Source: Chitinophaga pinensis (GTDB lineage Bacteria; Bacteroidota; Bacteroidia; Chitinophagales; Chitinophagaceae). Taken from it: a DNA stretch of 64,000 nucleotides. This document shows, piece after piece, positions 52,483-60,145 of this stretch; positions within the stretch are counted from its first letter, which is position 1; every line of letters begins with the position of its first letter. Below the pieces are notes generated by a model. That model was not told where the DNA came from. It searched no databases and saw only the letters and a list, made by a program, of their open reading frames with translations. Location: assembly GCA_902167325.1 (NCBI GenBank), contig LR632930.1:6138001-6202000 (forward strand), read 5' to 3'. Position numbers and translations under genes: made by a program.

Positions 52483-54414
52483 ATGGGCAAATTTCTGACC
52501 CTCCTGATCTTACTGGCCTGCATGTTGGGGAGCACTGTGAGCGCATACCATATTATCGGTGGGGAAATATTTTACCGCCATCTAGGCATCAACCCGGCAA
52601 ACGGGCAGCATCGCTACCGGATCATCATGAAGCTTTACCGGGACGGGGAATTTGTATGTGGCTCGCGCCAGGGTTGCCTGGACTATTTCGAGAACCCGGT
52701 TCCTTTCCACATATTCACTGCAAGAGGTGTTCGCGTAGGCGCTTCGAGAGTATTAACCATCCAACGAACATCCGCTATCCGCGATACCCTGAAGAACCCC
52801 TGCCTTGCTCCGCAAACCATTTACCTGGAAGTAGCATTTTACGAAAGTGAGATCATAGAGCTGCCGGCTATCGACGGTGGATATTATGTTTCCTACCAAC
52901 GTTGCTGTCGTGGTGAAGCGCTGACTAACATCTTCAACTCCGAACGCGAAGGCTCTACCTTCGTTACCTGGATACCCGGCAGCGAACTGCGTCCGGATAA
53001 TAACAGCGCTTACTTTGATATAGAAGAATCTCCCGTGATCTGCGCAGGCCTTCCGCTGCGTTATAATTACCGCGCAACTGATCCGGATGGTGACAGTCTT
53101 ACCTATTCCCTTTGCAGCGCCCTGGCAGGCGGTACAGGCCGTAATAATGAAACGGTGACACCTCCGCCGTACAACACCACAGTGAGCTATATTCCGCCTT
53201 ATAATGGCAACAATCCAATGGGCGGCAACCCGGGCCTGAGTATCGATAACAACGGACTAATTACAGGCGTCCCTACCCATTCAGGAAAATTCGTAGTGTC
53301 CGTTTGCGTATCGGAATGGGACCGGCGAACAAGGCGGTTGCTGGGCACGCATCATAAAGACATTCTGATCACCGTTTATAATTGCCAGACACGCATTACT
53401 GCCTCCATCCCTTCTAACCTCTATCACTGTAATGATTCGCTGGGCATGCAGGTACCTATCACCAACAACAGTGTGGCAGGCTTCACATCCACCTTCCACT
53501 GGACGTTCAGCGACGGTACCGATACCATCACGGATTCTCGCAACGTCTTCTTCAAGACTTTTGCAGATACCGGTGTATATGCCGTTAAGCTGGTTGTTAA
53601 CCCGGGCCTGCCATGTACAGACAGTACTACAGGCAGGATCTTCAATTATCCCGGATTGCGAACGGGATTTACGATACAGGGAGTATGCCGTGAAAACCCC
53701 GTCTTTTTCACCGACACCTCCAGCTACCGGTATGGTGTCATCAATTACCGGCAGTGGGATTTTGGAGTGCCTGATACAGAAACCGATGTATCAGGACTTA
53801 CCGCACCTAATTTCCAATATCCCGGCGGAGCTGTGTATACTATCAAACTGCATATTAAAACCGACCGGGGATGTGAGGCCACGGTTACAAAGAACTTCCA
53901 GGTGTATGAAGTAAGGCCCTTTGCAGGGAACGATACTATTCTGGCACGCGGACAAACATTGCGGCTGCAGGGTTCCGGCGGGGAAAACTATCAGTGGTCG
54001 CCCACATCCGGCCTTAGCGACCCCGGTGTGCCTGATCCGGTGCTAAACTGGAATAATGAAGTGACTTTCAGGTTACGCGTCAGTAATCAGCAGGGCTGCG
54101 TGGGCTTTGCCAGCATCAATGTCAAATACTACACGGGACCGGAGTTTTATATCCCCAATGCTTTCTCCCCCAATGGCGATGGCAATAACGACTTCTTCCG
54201 CTTTATCCCCGTAGGCATACGGGAGTACCATTACTTCCGGATCTTCAACCGCTGGGGTGAGCTTATCCACAGCTCGCTCGACTTCCGGCGGGGCTGGGAT
54301 GGCTGGTACAATGGCCGGCCGGCTGCAGTGGATACCTATCTCTGGATCCTCGAAGGGATAGACCTTAACGGGAATAAGTTATCCCGTAAAGGAACAGTAA
54401 CTTTGCTTCGCTAA
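52483..54414 (+). CDS. Paralogous secreted protein with gliding-motility-associated C-terminal domain
   Basis: A 643-residue paralogue of the preceding protein. Signal peptide 'GKFLTLLILLACMLGSTVSAYHIIGGE'; the shared start 'HIIGGEIFYRHLG', the 'SYQRCCRGEALTNI' Cys motif and 'YNYRATDPDGDSLTYS' recur in both. One PKD-like unit ('FHWTFSDGTDT', 'YRQWDFGVPD') and one 'GENYQWSPTSGLSDPG' repeat precede the type B sorting domain ('IPNAFSPNGDGNNDFFRFIP', 'GWDGWYNGRPAAVDTYLWIL', ending 'KGTVTLLR'). It lacks the extra Ig-like repeats of its neighbour. Tandem duplication with loss or gain of domains is the simplest history. Confidence 0.88.
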   Translation: MGKFLTLLILLACMLGSTVSAYHIIGGEIFYRHLGINPANGQHRYRIIMKLYRDGEFVCGSRQGCLDYFENPVPFHIFTARGVRVGASRVLTIQRTSAIRDTLKNPCLAPQTIYLEVAFYESEIIELPAIDGGYYVSYQRCCRGEALTNIFNSEREGSTFVTWIPGSELRPDNNSAYFDIEESPVICAGLPLRYNYRATDPDGDSLTYSLCSALAGGTGRNNETVTPPPYNTTVSYIPPYNGNNPMGGNPGLSIDNNGLITGVPTHSGKFVVSVCVSEWDRRTRRLLGTHHKDILITVYNCQTRITASIPSNLYHCNDSLGMQVPITNNSVAGFTSTFHWTFSDGTDTITDSRNVFFKTFADTGVYAVKLVVNPGLPCTDSTTGRIFNYPGLRTGFTIQGVCRENPVFFTDTSSYRYGVINYRQWDFGVPDTETDVSGLTAPNFQYPGGAVYTIKLHIKTDRGCEATVTKNFQVYEVRPFAGNDTILARGQTLRLQGSGGENYQWSPTSGLSDPGVPDPVLNWNNEVTFRLRVSNQQGCVGFASINVKYYTGPEFYIPNAFSPNGDGNNDFFRFIPVGIREYHYFRIFNRWGELIHSSLDFRRGWDGWYNGRPAAVDTYLWILEGIDLNGNKLSRKGTVTLLR

Positions 54415-54426
54415 ATGGTATCAAAC

Positions 54427-55188
54427 ATGAAGACTGGAAAAATCGCCCTTATTACCGGTGCCACTGCCGGATTTGGAGAAGCCTGTGCGGAACGCTTTGC
54501 ACGCGAAGGCTACCAGCTGATCCTGACAGGCAGGAGATCGGAAAGACTGGCCGCCTTACAGGAAAAGCTGAAACAGGAATTCGGGACAGCCACCATCGCC
54601 CTTACGTTCGATGTACGCTCAAAAGAAGCAGTAACCACGGCACTGGAAAGCCTCCCCGAAGCATGGCGGCAGATTGATGTGCTGGTGAACAACGCCGGCC
54701 TCGCCCTCGATCTTTCTACTATCGATGAAGGCAATACCGACGACTGGGATACGATGATAGACACCAATGTGAAAGGCCTCCTGTATGTGAGCCGTACCGT
54801 CATCCCCTGGATGAAGGAAAGGAAAAGCGGTCATATCGTGAATATAGGCTCCACAGCCGCCAAAACGGTGTATGCGAAAGGGAATGTATACTGCGCCACT
54901 AAGGCTGCCGTAGATGCCCTCTCTCAGGGCATGCGGATCGATCTGCTGCCTTACGGTATTAAAGTAACTGCAGTACACCCCGGTGCGGCGGATACCGAAT
55001 TCTCCATCGTACGCTTTAAGGGCGACGCCGCCAAAGCTCAAGATGTGTATACCGGCTTTCAGCCTTTAAAGGCGGAAGATGTGGCAGACGTGGTTTGGTA
55101 TTGCTGCTCCCTGCCTCCACATGTGTGTATTAACGACCTGGTGGTAACGGCAACGGCGCAGGCAAATGCTTATTATACCTTCCGTTGA
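54427..55188 (+). CDS. SDR-family oxidoreductase (YdfG-like)
   Basis: A 253-residue protein from the second ATG (54427; MKTGKIALITGATAGFG); an ATG at 54415 directly follows the previous stop. Coenzyme motif TGATAGFGE with 'TGRRSERL' suggests NADP preference. 'VNNAGLALD', the catalytic Ser in 'NIGSTAAK' and YxxxK in 'VYCATKAAV' are all present. Closest in layout to NADP-dependent 3-hydroxy-acid/serine dehydrogenases. Probably co-transcribed with the gene before it. Confidence 0.9.
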   Translation: MKTGKIALITGATAGFGEACAERFAREGYQLILTGRRSERLAALQEKLKQEFGTATIALTFDVRSKEAVTTALESLPEAWRQIDVLVNNAGLALDLSTIDEGNTDDWDTMIDTNVKGLLYVSRTVIPWMKERKSGHIVNIGSTAAKTVYAKGNVYCATKAAVDALSQGMRIDLLPYGIKVTAVHPGAADTEFSIVRFKGDAAKAQDVYTGFQPLKAEDVADVVWYCCSLPPHVCINDLVVTATAQANAYYTFR

Positions 55189-55231
55189 AAAATTACACAT
55201 TAGTGTTATTATACATTTAACGAATACTTAT

Positions 55232-55239
55232 TATATTTG
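55232..55239 (+). promoter_or_regulatory. -7 promoter box for the small gene
   Basis: TATATTTG, an exact TAnnTTTG, about 120 nt before the small ORF, giving a leader of that length. No clean -33 TTG. Confidence 0.5.
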
Positions 55240-55302
55240 AAATCCTTATAAACGCCTTTCTAAATACCACTTGCAGACAAGCGAATAACAGAAAAAGTAC
55301 CG

Positions 55303-55334
55303 TCCGGTCAAAAGGGCCGGATGCTCAGATGAGC
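55303..55334 (+). other. Two hairpins in the leader of the small gene
   Basis: TCCGG (55303-55307) pairs with CCGGA (55317-55321); directly after it GCTC (55323-55326) pairs with GAGC (55331-55334) around an AGAT loop. Both lie between the promoter box and the ATG at 55363. Confidence 0.5.
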
Positions 55335-55362
55335 CTATTGTAAATCCTATAACCATATCCCT

Positions 55363-55524
55363 ATGCTAACATTTGTTACTATGTACATCATCAGACTGTA
55401 CTATCCTAGATGTAAAGAGTTTCTGGGAGCTTATTATGATAGTTCCCGCAGAAACAATTACGGTCGCTGGGCCATGCGCCAAAGCTGGAAAGCTGAGAAG
55501 CAATGGTCGCTGGGCTACAACTAA
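55363..55524 (+). CDS. Small basic, Tyr/Trp-rich protein of unknown function (53 aa)
   Basis: A 53-codon frame: start ATG at 55363 (a second at 55381), stop TAA at 55522. Sequence features: 'MYIIRLYYPRCKEF', 'AYYDSSRRNNYGRWAMRQ' and 'SWKAEKQWSLGYN' at the C-terminus; rich in Tyr, Arg, Trp and Lys, one Cys, no signal peptide and no membrane helix. I do not recognise it. It is flanked by a -7 box and leader hairpins upstream and a 16-bp terminator stem directly downstream, so it behaves as a stand-alone transcription unit. It could be a small regulator, a modified peptide or an RNA with a short ORF. Confidence 0.55.
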   Translation: MLTFVTMYIIRLYYPRCKEFLGAYYDSSRRNNYGRWAMRQSWKAEKQWSLGYN

Positions 55525-55544
55525 CCAACAAACAAATTGCATTC

Positions 55545-55586
55545 AAAAAGGTCCGTTTCATTCAGTTGAAACGGACCTTTTTCTTT
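55545..55586 (+). terminator. Strong rho-independent terminator of the small gene
   Basis: A perfect 16-bp stem, AAAAAGGTCCGTTTCA with its complement at 55567-55582, a six-base loop and a T-rich tail. The A5/T5 ends make it work on both strands. Confidence 0.92.
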
Positions 55587-55721
55587 TACCCCGTTTTACC
55601 CCTCAATATTGCAATTCGCCACCATCCTCCTTCCCGCTTTGCGACAAGACTTTAGGATGCTATATGCTAACCTGCTGCTATACTGCATGTTGAGGCATTC
55701 TTGACAGTGAGTTAACTTATA

Positions 55722-55812
55722 TATAAGCTACCTATAAGCTACCTATAACCCACCTATAACTTACCTATAAGCTACCCTATATAGGGGGTAGCTTATAGGT
55801 AGCTTATATATA
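55722..55812. repeat. Five direct and two inverted copies of an 11-bp repeat
   Basis: Unit TATAAGCTACC in five head-to-tail copies at 55722-55776 (copies 3 and 4 have changes in the middle), a 12-bp palindrome CCCTATATAGGG at 55775-55786, then two inverted copies GGTAGCTTATA at 55787-55808 and TATA. The array can fold into a long stem or be a cluster of binding sites. Confidence 0.85.
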
Positions 55813-55921
55813 TGGTAAACCTGTTTACAAGGTATGTTATACCAATATCAACCCTGAATGAAGTAGGCGGCAAGATGGGAGCTAAAGAGAGCTAATCAAA
55901 GGGTTGGGGAACGAATGCAAT

Positions 55922-55954
55922 AAAAAAAGCGGGCGCCATGATTGGCGCCCGCTT
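55922..55954 (-). terminator. Rho-independent terminator of the TonB receptor/BNR operon
   Basis: AAGCGGGCGCCA / TGGCGCCCGCTT, a perfect 12-bp stem with a TGAT loop; on the minus strand seven T follow. Confidence 0.93.
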
Positions 55955-55983
55955 ACTTTGCTTTTATTCATTCCGTTAATCCA

Positions 55984-57198
55984 CTATTTCCAGCTTACCC
56001 GCCTTGCCACAATCATCTCTCTCCCCCGTACTCTTTTACGGTATGCTACCAGCGTGGCCTTTTCTGCCACCGGACAAAGCACCGGGAATACCGATTGCTC
56101 TCCCTTTCCGGTCAGGAAGGCTGACGCCAGTGTTTCACCACCGGGGGCTTTCCTTACAAAACCGATACGGTTCGTAATGGTATCTTCCGGCTCATCCCAG
56201 GCGAGTAGCAAATCACCGCCGGATGTGGCTGCCAGCTGGGGGTGTTTGGCCGTAGGTTTGGCACTGATGCTTTCCCTCGGTGAAAAGGTAATTCCATTGT
56301 TGATGGACTTTCCATAGAAAACACCCTGGCCCCCACCCATGGTAAACCACGCAAAGTGCAGGCCGTTGCGGTTACTCACCATCGTTGGCCCGGTATGCGG
56401 GCACCCGTTCACGGCCCAGTTATCCGCACTGATGCGTACGGGCCGGGTAAAGGTTTCTCCACCATCTTTCGACCAGATATGCACCATATCGCGGATGGTA
56501 TCGTTGATGATATCTCGGAATGCGGCATGGAGACCTCCCTGCGCATCGGTATACAACGAAGTGCGGCAGCACTGGCAAACAGTCTGCACCAACGGGCGGG
56601 GCCGCTCAAAGCCCTCATTGCCTGCAGTAGCGATGTACAGGGTGGACCCTTCCTGCTGATGATCTTTCCGGTTATCGAGCCATATAGCTGCCACTTCACC
56701 CGAAGGCAGCAGCGCCATATCGAAATAGCGCTGGTCGTACCCGGCAGTATCAGTTACCAGTGGAACAGGCGGCTGCCAGGAAAGGCCACCGTCTCCCGAA
56801 CTTACATACCATACTTTGCCGGCGTACTTGTTGCGCGGATCGGGGCTGCGTGTACCGTACATAGCGATGGCCTGCCCGTTTTCCCGGAATACGATCTTCG
56901 GCATATTTTCAGGCTGGGGAGAGATGCCTGTGGCGGTTGTTACCGGTACCGGCTTACTGAAATGTACACCTCCATCGTCAGACACCGCGTACCAGAGGTC
57001 TCCCGTTTCACTGCCCGGCACTTGTTCCACCCAGCTTACCACCAGCCTGCCGGAGGCGTCTTTTGAAATATGGGTACAGGATGCCAGCCTTGTGGTATCG
57101 GAAAGGAAGCACTCCGGCCCTGTGGTGAACCCCGACTCCTTCTTTCCGCAGGCGGCTAATACCCCTACGCCCATTATCAGTAAAAACAGGCGCATCAT
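55984..57198 (-). CDS. BNR/Asp-box repeat lipoprotein (sialidase-like fold)
   Basis: A 404-residue protein. 'MMRLFLLIMGVGVLAACGKKES' is a lipoprotein signal with the lipobox Cys at residue 17. Four Asp-box type motifs ('VSDDGGVHFS', 'SSGDGGLSW', 'WSKDGGETF', 'SINNGITF') place it in the six-bladed sialidase-like propeller family. The catalytic Arg triad and Tyr-Glu pair of true sialidases cannot be assigned, so hydrolase activity is uncertain. A 'VCQCCRTSLY' motif near the middle is unusual for such propellers and could bind metal. It overlaps the TonB receptor gene by 4 bp. Confidence 0.75.
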   Translation of the reverse strand: MMRLFLLIMGVGVLAACGKKESGFTTGPECFLSDTTRLASCTHISKDASGRLVVSWVEQVPGSETGDLWYAVSDDGGVHFSKPVPVTTATGISPQPENMPKIVFRENGQAIAMYGTRSPDPRNKYAGKVWYVSSGDGGLSWQPPVPLVTDTAGYDQRYFDMALLPSGEVAAIWLDNRKDHQQEGSTLYIATAGNEGFERPRPLVQTVCQCCRTSLYTDAQGGLHAAFRDIINDTIRDMVHIWSKDGGETFTRPVRISADNWAVNGCPHTGPTMVSNRNGLHFAWFTMGGGQGVFYGKSINNGITFSPRESISAKPTAKHPQLAATSGGDLLLAWDEPEDTITNRIGFVRKAPGGETLASAFLTGKGEQSVFPVLCPVAEKATLVAYRKRVRGREMIVARRVSWK

Positions 57199-59483
57199 GA
57201 TTTATGTTTCGCGGTGAAAGTATAAGCCACCCCGAAGTTGAAGGTCCGTTGCGGACCAGGGCGGTAGCTTTTCCCAAATGCACTTTTCTCGGCAGTAGTG
57301 GCGTAAGTAACATCAGCAAGGTTACGGCAGTTAACCCAGCACTCGAATGCGCCCAGCTGGTAACCGGCCCTCGCGTTAAAGAGTTCGTATCCGCCGTAGC
57401 TTTCCGTATTAGCGGGATCCATGAAATAGCTGCCTACATGCTGCCACTCCAGCCCCAGCCGGAGTCCACTCAGGAATGCGGGCTTCCAGGAGGCTTCAGT
57501 ATTGGTGATCCACTCCGGCGCTGTGTTCATCCGGTTACCGTTGTAGAATTTACCCTTGTCTTCGAACTGCACGAAGTCATGTTTTGCAAAGGTACCACCC
57601 GTGCGGATTTGCAACGATGGCCATACATCATAACGCACACTCCACTCCACCCCTGCGTGCTTCGTTTTACCGGCATTGCGGTTTTCGCTGGAATTATCTG
57701 CCAACCGCACACTGATGATCTCATTGGTACCATCCATGCGGTAAACACTGGCTTCGGCATGCCCTTTCTGTCCGGCAAACGCCATCCAGCCACCGATCTC
57801 ATAGTTGCGGTATGTAGCAGGGCGCAGGGTGGGCACTTTCACACCACGGTACAGTTCCGAGATATTGGGTGGTGCAAAACCTACGCTGTAATTGGCGTAC
57901 AGTCCACGGCTCTTACCAAAGTCGTAGGTAAGCCCCACCTTCGGCGTCCAGGCCTGGAAGTTATTGGTTTCGTCGGGTGAGCCGGTAAAGGCCGAAGGAG
58001 GCAGGTGGTTATCGAACCGGTAATCCATCCGGTCGTACCGCAAGGCGGCAATCACTTTCATGTTTTTCACCGGACTCATTTCTGCCTGCATGTAGAGCGC
58101 TGTATTCACGAGGTCTACATTGTAATCCGTGAGTACGGAATCAGTTTTAGTGAAACCGCTGAAGTAACCTTCCGCATTACGGTCTACATCAATATACTGT
58201 GCATAATAAGTAGCAGGGCTATAATCCGCACTAAGGCCCGCAGTTATGGAAGCTCCTTTCCAGCCGAATTGCTTTTTATGCTGCACGAGCAGCCCGGCAC
58301 TCTGGAAAGCATCGCTGTTGATTTCGCCTCTTGCTTTGAGGGGATTACTGGTAGTTTTGATGGCGTAGAAAGGGTTCTGGCCAATTTCGTTGTGCCGGTA
58401 GAAAACGGAGAAACTGGTTTGGTCGCGGTCGCTCCATTGCTCTTCCAGCGTGCTCCTGAAGCGGAAGGCTTTCACCTTCCTGTAGGAGAAGGTGTGCATG
58501 CTTTTATAGTTGCGGGAATAGAAATTAGCACTGTCTACACCGCCCGTCTGATCTGTTTTGTAATCCACGAAAGAGGCATTGTTCGTCCAAACCGAACGAT
58601 CGCTGAAGTGGTATTGTGTTTTAAGCGTAAGGGCCAGCTTATGGAAATCGCTGTGTTCGATCTTTCCATTACGCTGATCAGCATAATACCCGCCGGCCCA
58701 CACACCCAGTTTACCTTTGGTGCCCGACACATTGAAATCGGTCCGCTTATAGCCTCCATCACTCATTTCGGCCTGAATCTTACCGGTAGTAACAGGCGTT
58801 GGGTTAGCAGTAAGAAAATTAACGGCACCGCCCACGGCTTCGCTGCCGTATAGAGAGGAGGCCGGGCCACGGATTACTTCAATCCGCTGAAGGGCAGCCA
58901 TGTTGATCTCGATAAGGGCGTTATGATTAAAATCGCCAACAGTACGGATGGGCAGCCCGTCTTCCATATACAGAAAGAGGCTTTTGTAACCGATGGGCTG
59001 GCGGATGGCCATGGTATGCTGTTCGTTCCCGAGGTCTACCATATACACGCCGCTTACTTTATTCAGGACCTGTTCCAGTGAAGTAGCCTTCGTTTCCTTC
59101 AGGGTTTGGGCACTGAGGGTGCTGATGGCAATGGGCGCATCAGAGCGGTATTGCTTAATCCTCCCTGCGGAAACGATGATCTCCCCCAGTTTCCCGGCAA
59201 GGGGGTCGAGTATGAGCGTGTACTCATTGTTACCCGCTACCTGTACGCAACAGCTGGCGTACCCGATGCAGGAAGCTCTCATGGAATCGGTATTGGCAGG
59301 ACGGTTCATGGTAAAGCGCCCGGAAGCGTCTGTAGTACAGCCCGCGCCTCCCGCCTGAACGGTAACGTTGGGAAGGGCCTGGCGGGTAAGGGCATCTATC
59401 ACCCGCCCCCGAAGCTTTTCCTGGGATTTAGCTGCCGTGGAAAACAGCAGGATACAAAGAGGGATATATAACAAGCGAGGCAT
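57195..59483 (-). CDS. TonB-dependent outer-membrane receptor
   Basis: From ATG 59483 (MPRLLYIPLCILLFSTAAKSQ) the product has 762 residues with a signal peptide; the frame from 59519 adds an unlikely extension. A carboxypeptidase-regulatory-like domain ('LRGRVIDALTRQALPNVTVQ') precedes the plug ('LEQVLNKVSGVYMVDLGNEQ', 'IEVIRGPASSLYGSEAVGGAVNF') and a 22-strand barrel ending in 'FNFGVAYTFTAKHKS'. It imports a ligand using TonB energy. There is no SusD partner, so a metal chelate or cofactor is more likely than glycan. Lies between the Cys-motif small protein and the BNR lipoprotein. Confidence 0.93.
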   Translation of the reverse strand: MPRLLYIPLCILLFSTAAKSQEKLRGRVIDALTRQALPNVTVQAGGAGCTTDASGRFTMNRPANTDSMRASCIGYASCCVQVAGNNEYTLILDPLAGKLGEIIVSAGRIKQYRSDAPIAISTLSAQTLKETKATSLEQVLNKVSGVYMVDLGNEQHTMAIRQPIGYKSLFLYMEDGLPIRTVGDFNHNALIEINMAALQRIEVIRGPASSLYGSEAVGGAVNFLTANPTPVTTGKIQAEMSDGGYKRTDFNVSGTKGKLGVWAGGYYADQRNGKIEHSDFHKLALTLKTQYHFSDRSVWTNNASFVDYKTDQTGGVDSANFYSRNYKSMHTFSYRKVKAFRFRSTLEEQWSDRDQTSFSVFYRHNEIGQNPFYAIKTTSNPLKARGEINSDAFQSAGLLVQHKKQFGWKGASITAGLSADYSPATYYAQYIDVDRNAEGYFSGFTKTDSVLTDYNVDLVNTALYMQAEMSPVKNMKVIAALRYDRMDYRFDNHLPPSAFTGSPDETNNFQAWTPKVGLTYDFGKSRGLYANYSVGFAPPNISELYRGVKVPTLRPATYRNYEIGGWMAFAGQKGHAEASVYRMDGTNEIISVRLADNSSENRNAGKTKHAGVEWSVRYDVWPSLQIRTGGTFAKHDFVQFEDKGKFYNGNRMNTAPEWITNTEASWKPAFLSGLRLGLEWQHVGSYFMDPANTESYGGYELFNARAGYQLGAFECWVNCRNLADVTYATTAEKSAFGKSYRPGPQRTFNFGVAYTFTAKHKS

Positions 59484-59496
59484 TGTCTGGCTTTTA

Positions 59497-59584
59497 ATGT
59501 ATACGCAAAGTGCAGCCAACCTGTTGCCGGAGCGCAGGCGCTAATATGCGCGCGCAGCAGTCCGTCAACGGCAGGCGTATACAT
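59497..59584. repeat. Inverted repeat in the leader of the TonB receptor gene
   Basis: ATGTATACGC (59497-59506) and GCGTATACAT (59575-59584), a perfect 10-bp inverted pair enclosing ~68 G/C-rich bases, 14 nt upstream of the receptor ATG. It could sequester the translation start or be a double operator. The cobalamin riboswitch box (GCCACTG) is absent. Confidence 0.5.
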
Positions 59585-59664
59585 GTGGATGGAATACCGG
59601 TCCTTTTGCAGGACGGGCGTTGCAATTCGTCAATAAAAATTAAATGGAAAGAAGATGGCAGGGG

Positions 59665-60024
59665 TTATGCCCTTGGAGGGTGGAATACGGCATGTAAAGG
59701 CCGGGAAGGAACATCGGCCAGGTAAGCAGGACGGATGCGTACCGCCTTTTCGGGGCGCAGCAATAACTGCGTGGCGGTTTGGGAAATGAGGATCTCATAC
59801 TTCTCGCTCACGGATTGGCCGCTTTTGTCTTTCTTAGACTCGGCATTCATCTTCTTCATGAGCAGGCAATGCCCGTTACAATTCAGCTTAGGTTTCGCCT
59901 TATTGACACAGAGCACGTGGGAAATATACTCCTGATTCATTGCAAATTCCGCCAGCAGCAGCCCCTTGCTGAACGATTGCAGCAGGAGCCCCCCAAGGAT
60001 GACTATGACGAATATTTGCTTCAT
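59665..60024 (-). CDS. Small Cys-motif exported protein, metal-locus type
   Basis: From ATG 60024 (MKQIFVIVILGGLLLQSFS) the product has 119 residues. An N-terminal hydrophobic stretch (signal peptide or anchor) is followed by 'CVNKAKPKLNCNGHCLLMKKM', the C-x-N...CNGxC pattern of a small Bacteroidota family often found next to TonB receptors. The three Cys and one His could bind copper or another soft metal. An exact TAnnTTTG box (TACTTTTG) lies 7 nt upstream of the ATG. The next gene on the strand, 181 nt on, is the TonB receptor. Confidence 0.6.
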   Translation of the reverse strand: MKQIFVIVILGGLLLQSFSKGLLLAEFAMNQEYISHVLCVNKAKPKLNCNGHCLLMKKMNAESKKDKSGQSVSEKYEILISQTATQLLLRPEKAVRIRPAYLADVPSRPLHAVFHPPRA

Positions 60025-60031
60025 AACATTG

Positions 60032-60039
60032 CAAAAGTA
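60032..60039 (-). promoter_or_regulatory. -7 promoter box of the Cys-motif gene
   Basis: The minus strand reads TACTTTTG, C, then six bases to the ATG; a short or absent leader is implied. Confidence 0.6.
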
Positions 60040-60083
60040 AACGTTCAGACTATACCGCGTAATGATTAAAGTCAATCTTCCAA

Positions 60084-60119
60084 CAAAAACGGGGAAACCT
60101 GTAAAAAGGTTTCCCCGTT
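60084..60119 (-). terminator. Rho-independent terminator of sprA
   Basis: AACGGGGAAACC / GGTTTCCCCGTT, a perfect 12-bp stem with an eight-base loop; the minus strand continues with TTTTGTTG. Confidence 0.9.
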
Positions 60120-60145
60120 CGGGTAAAATTATAGTCAGCAGGCTG

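Larger units (their letters stand above)
55583..55983. other. Intergenic region with repeats and a terminator
   Basis: No gene recognised. Holds the 11-bp repeat array (55722-55812) and the terminator of the minus-strand operon (55922-55954). Confidence 0.6.

Noticed and set aside
55722..55812. CRISPR array
   Set aside because: Units are 11 bp, contiguous without spacers and partly inverted; no cas genes.
59484..59664. Cobalamin riboswitch upstream of the TonB receptor
   Set aside because: The conserved B12 box and core sequences were not found on the minus strand; only a simple inverted repeat is present.
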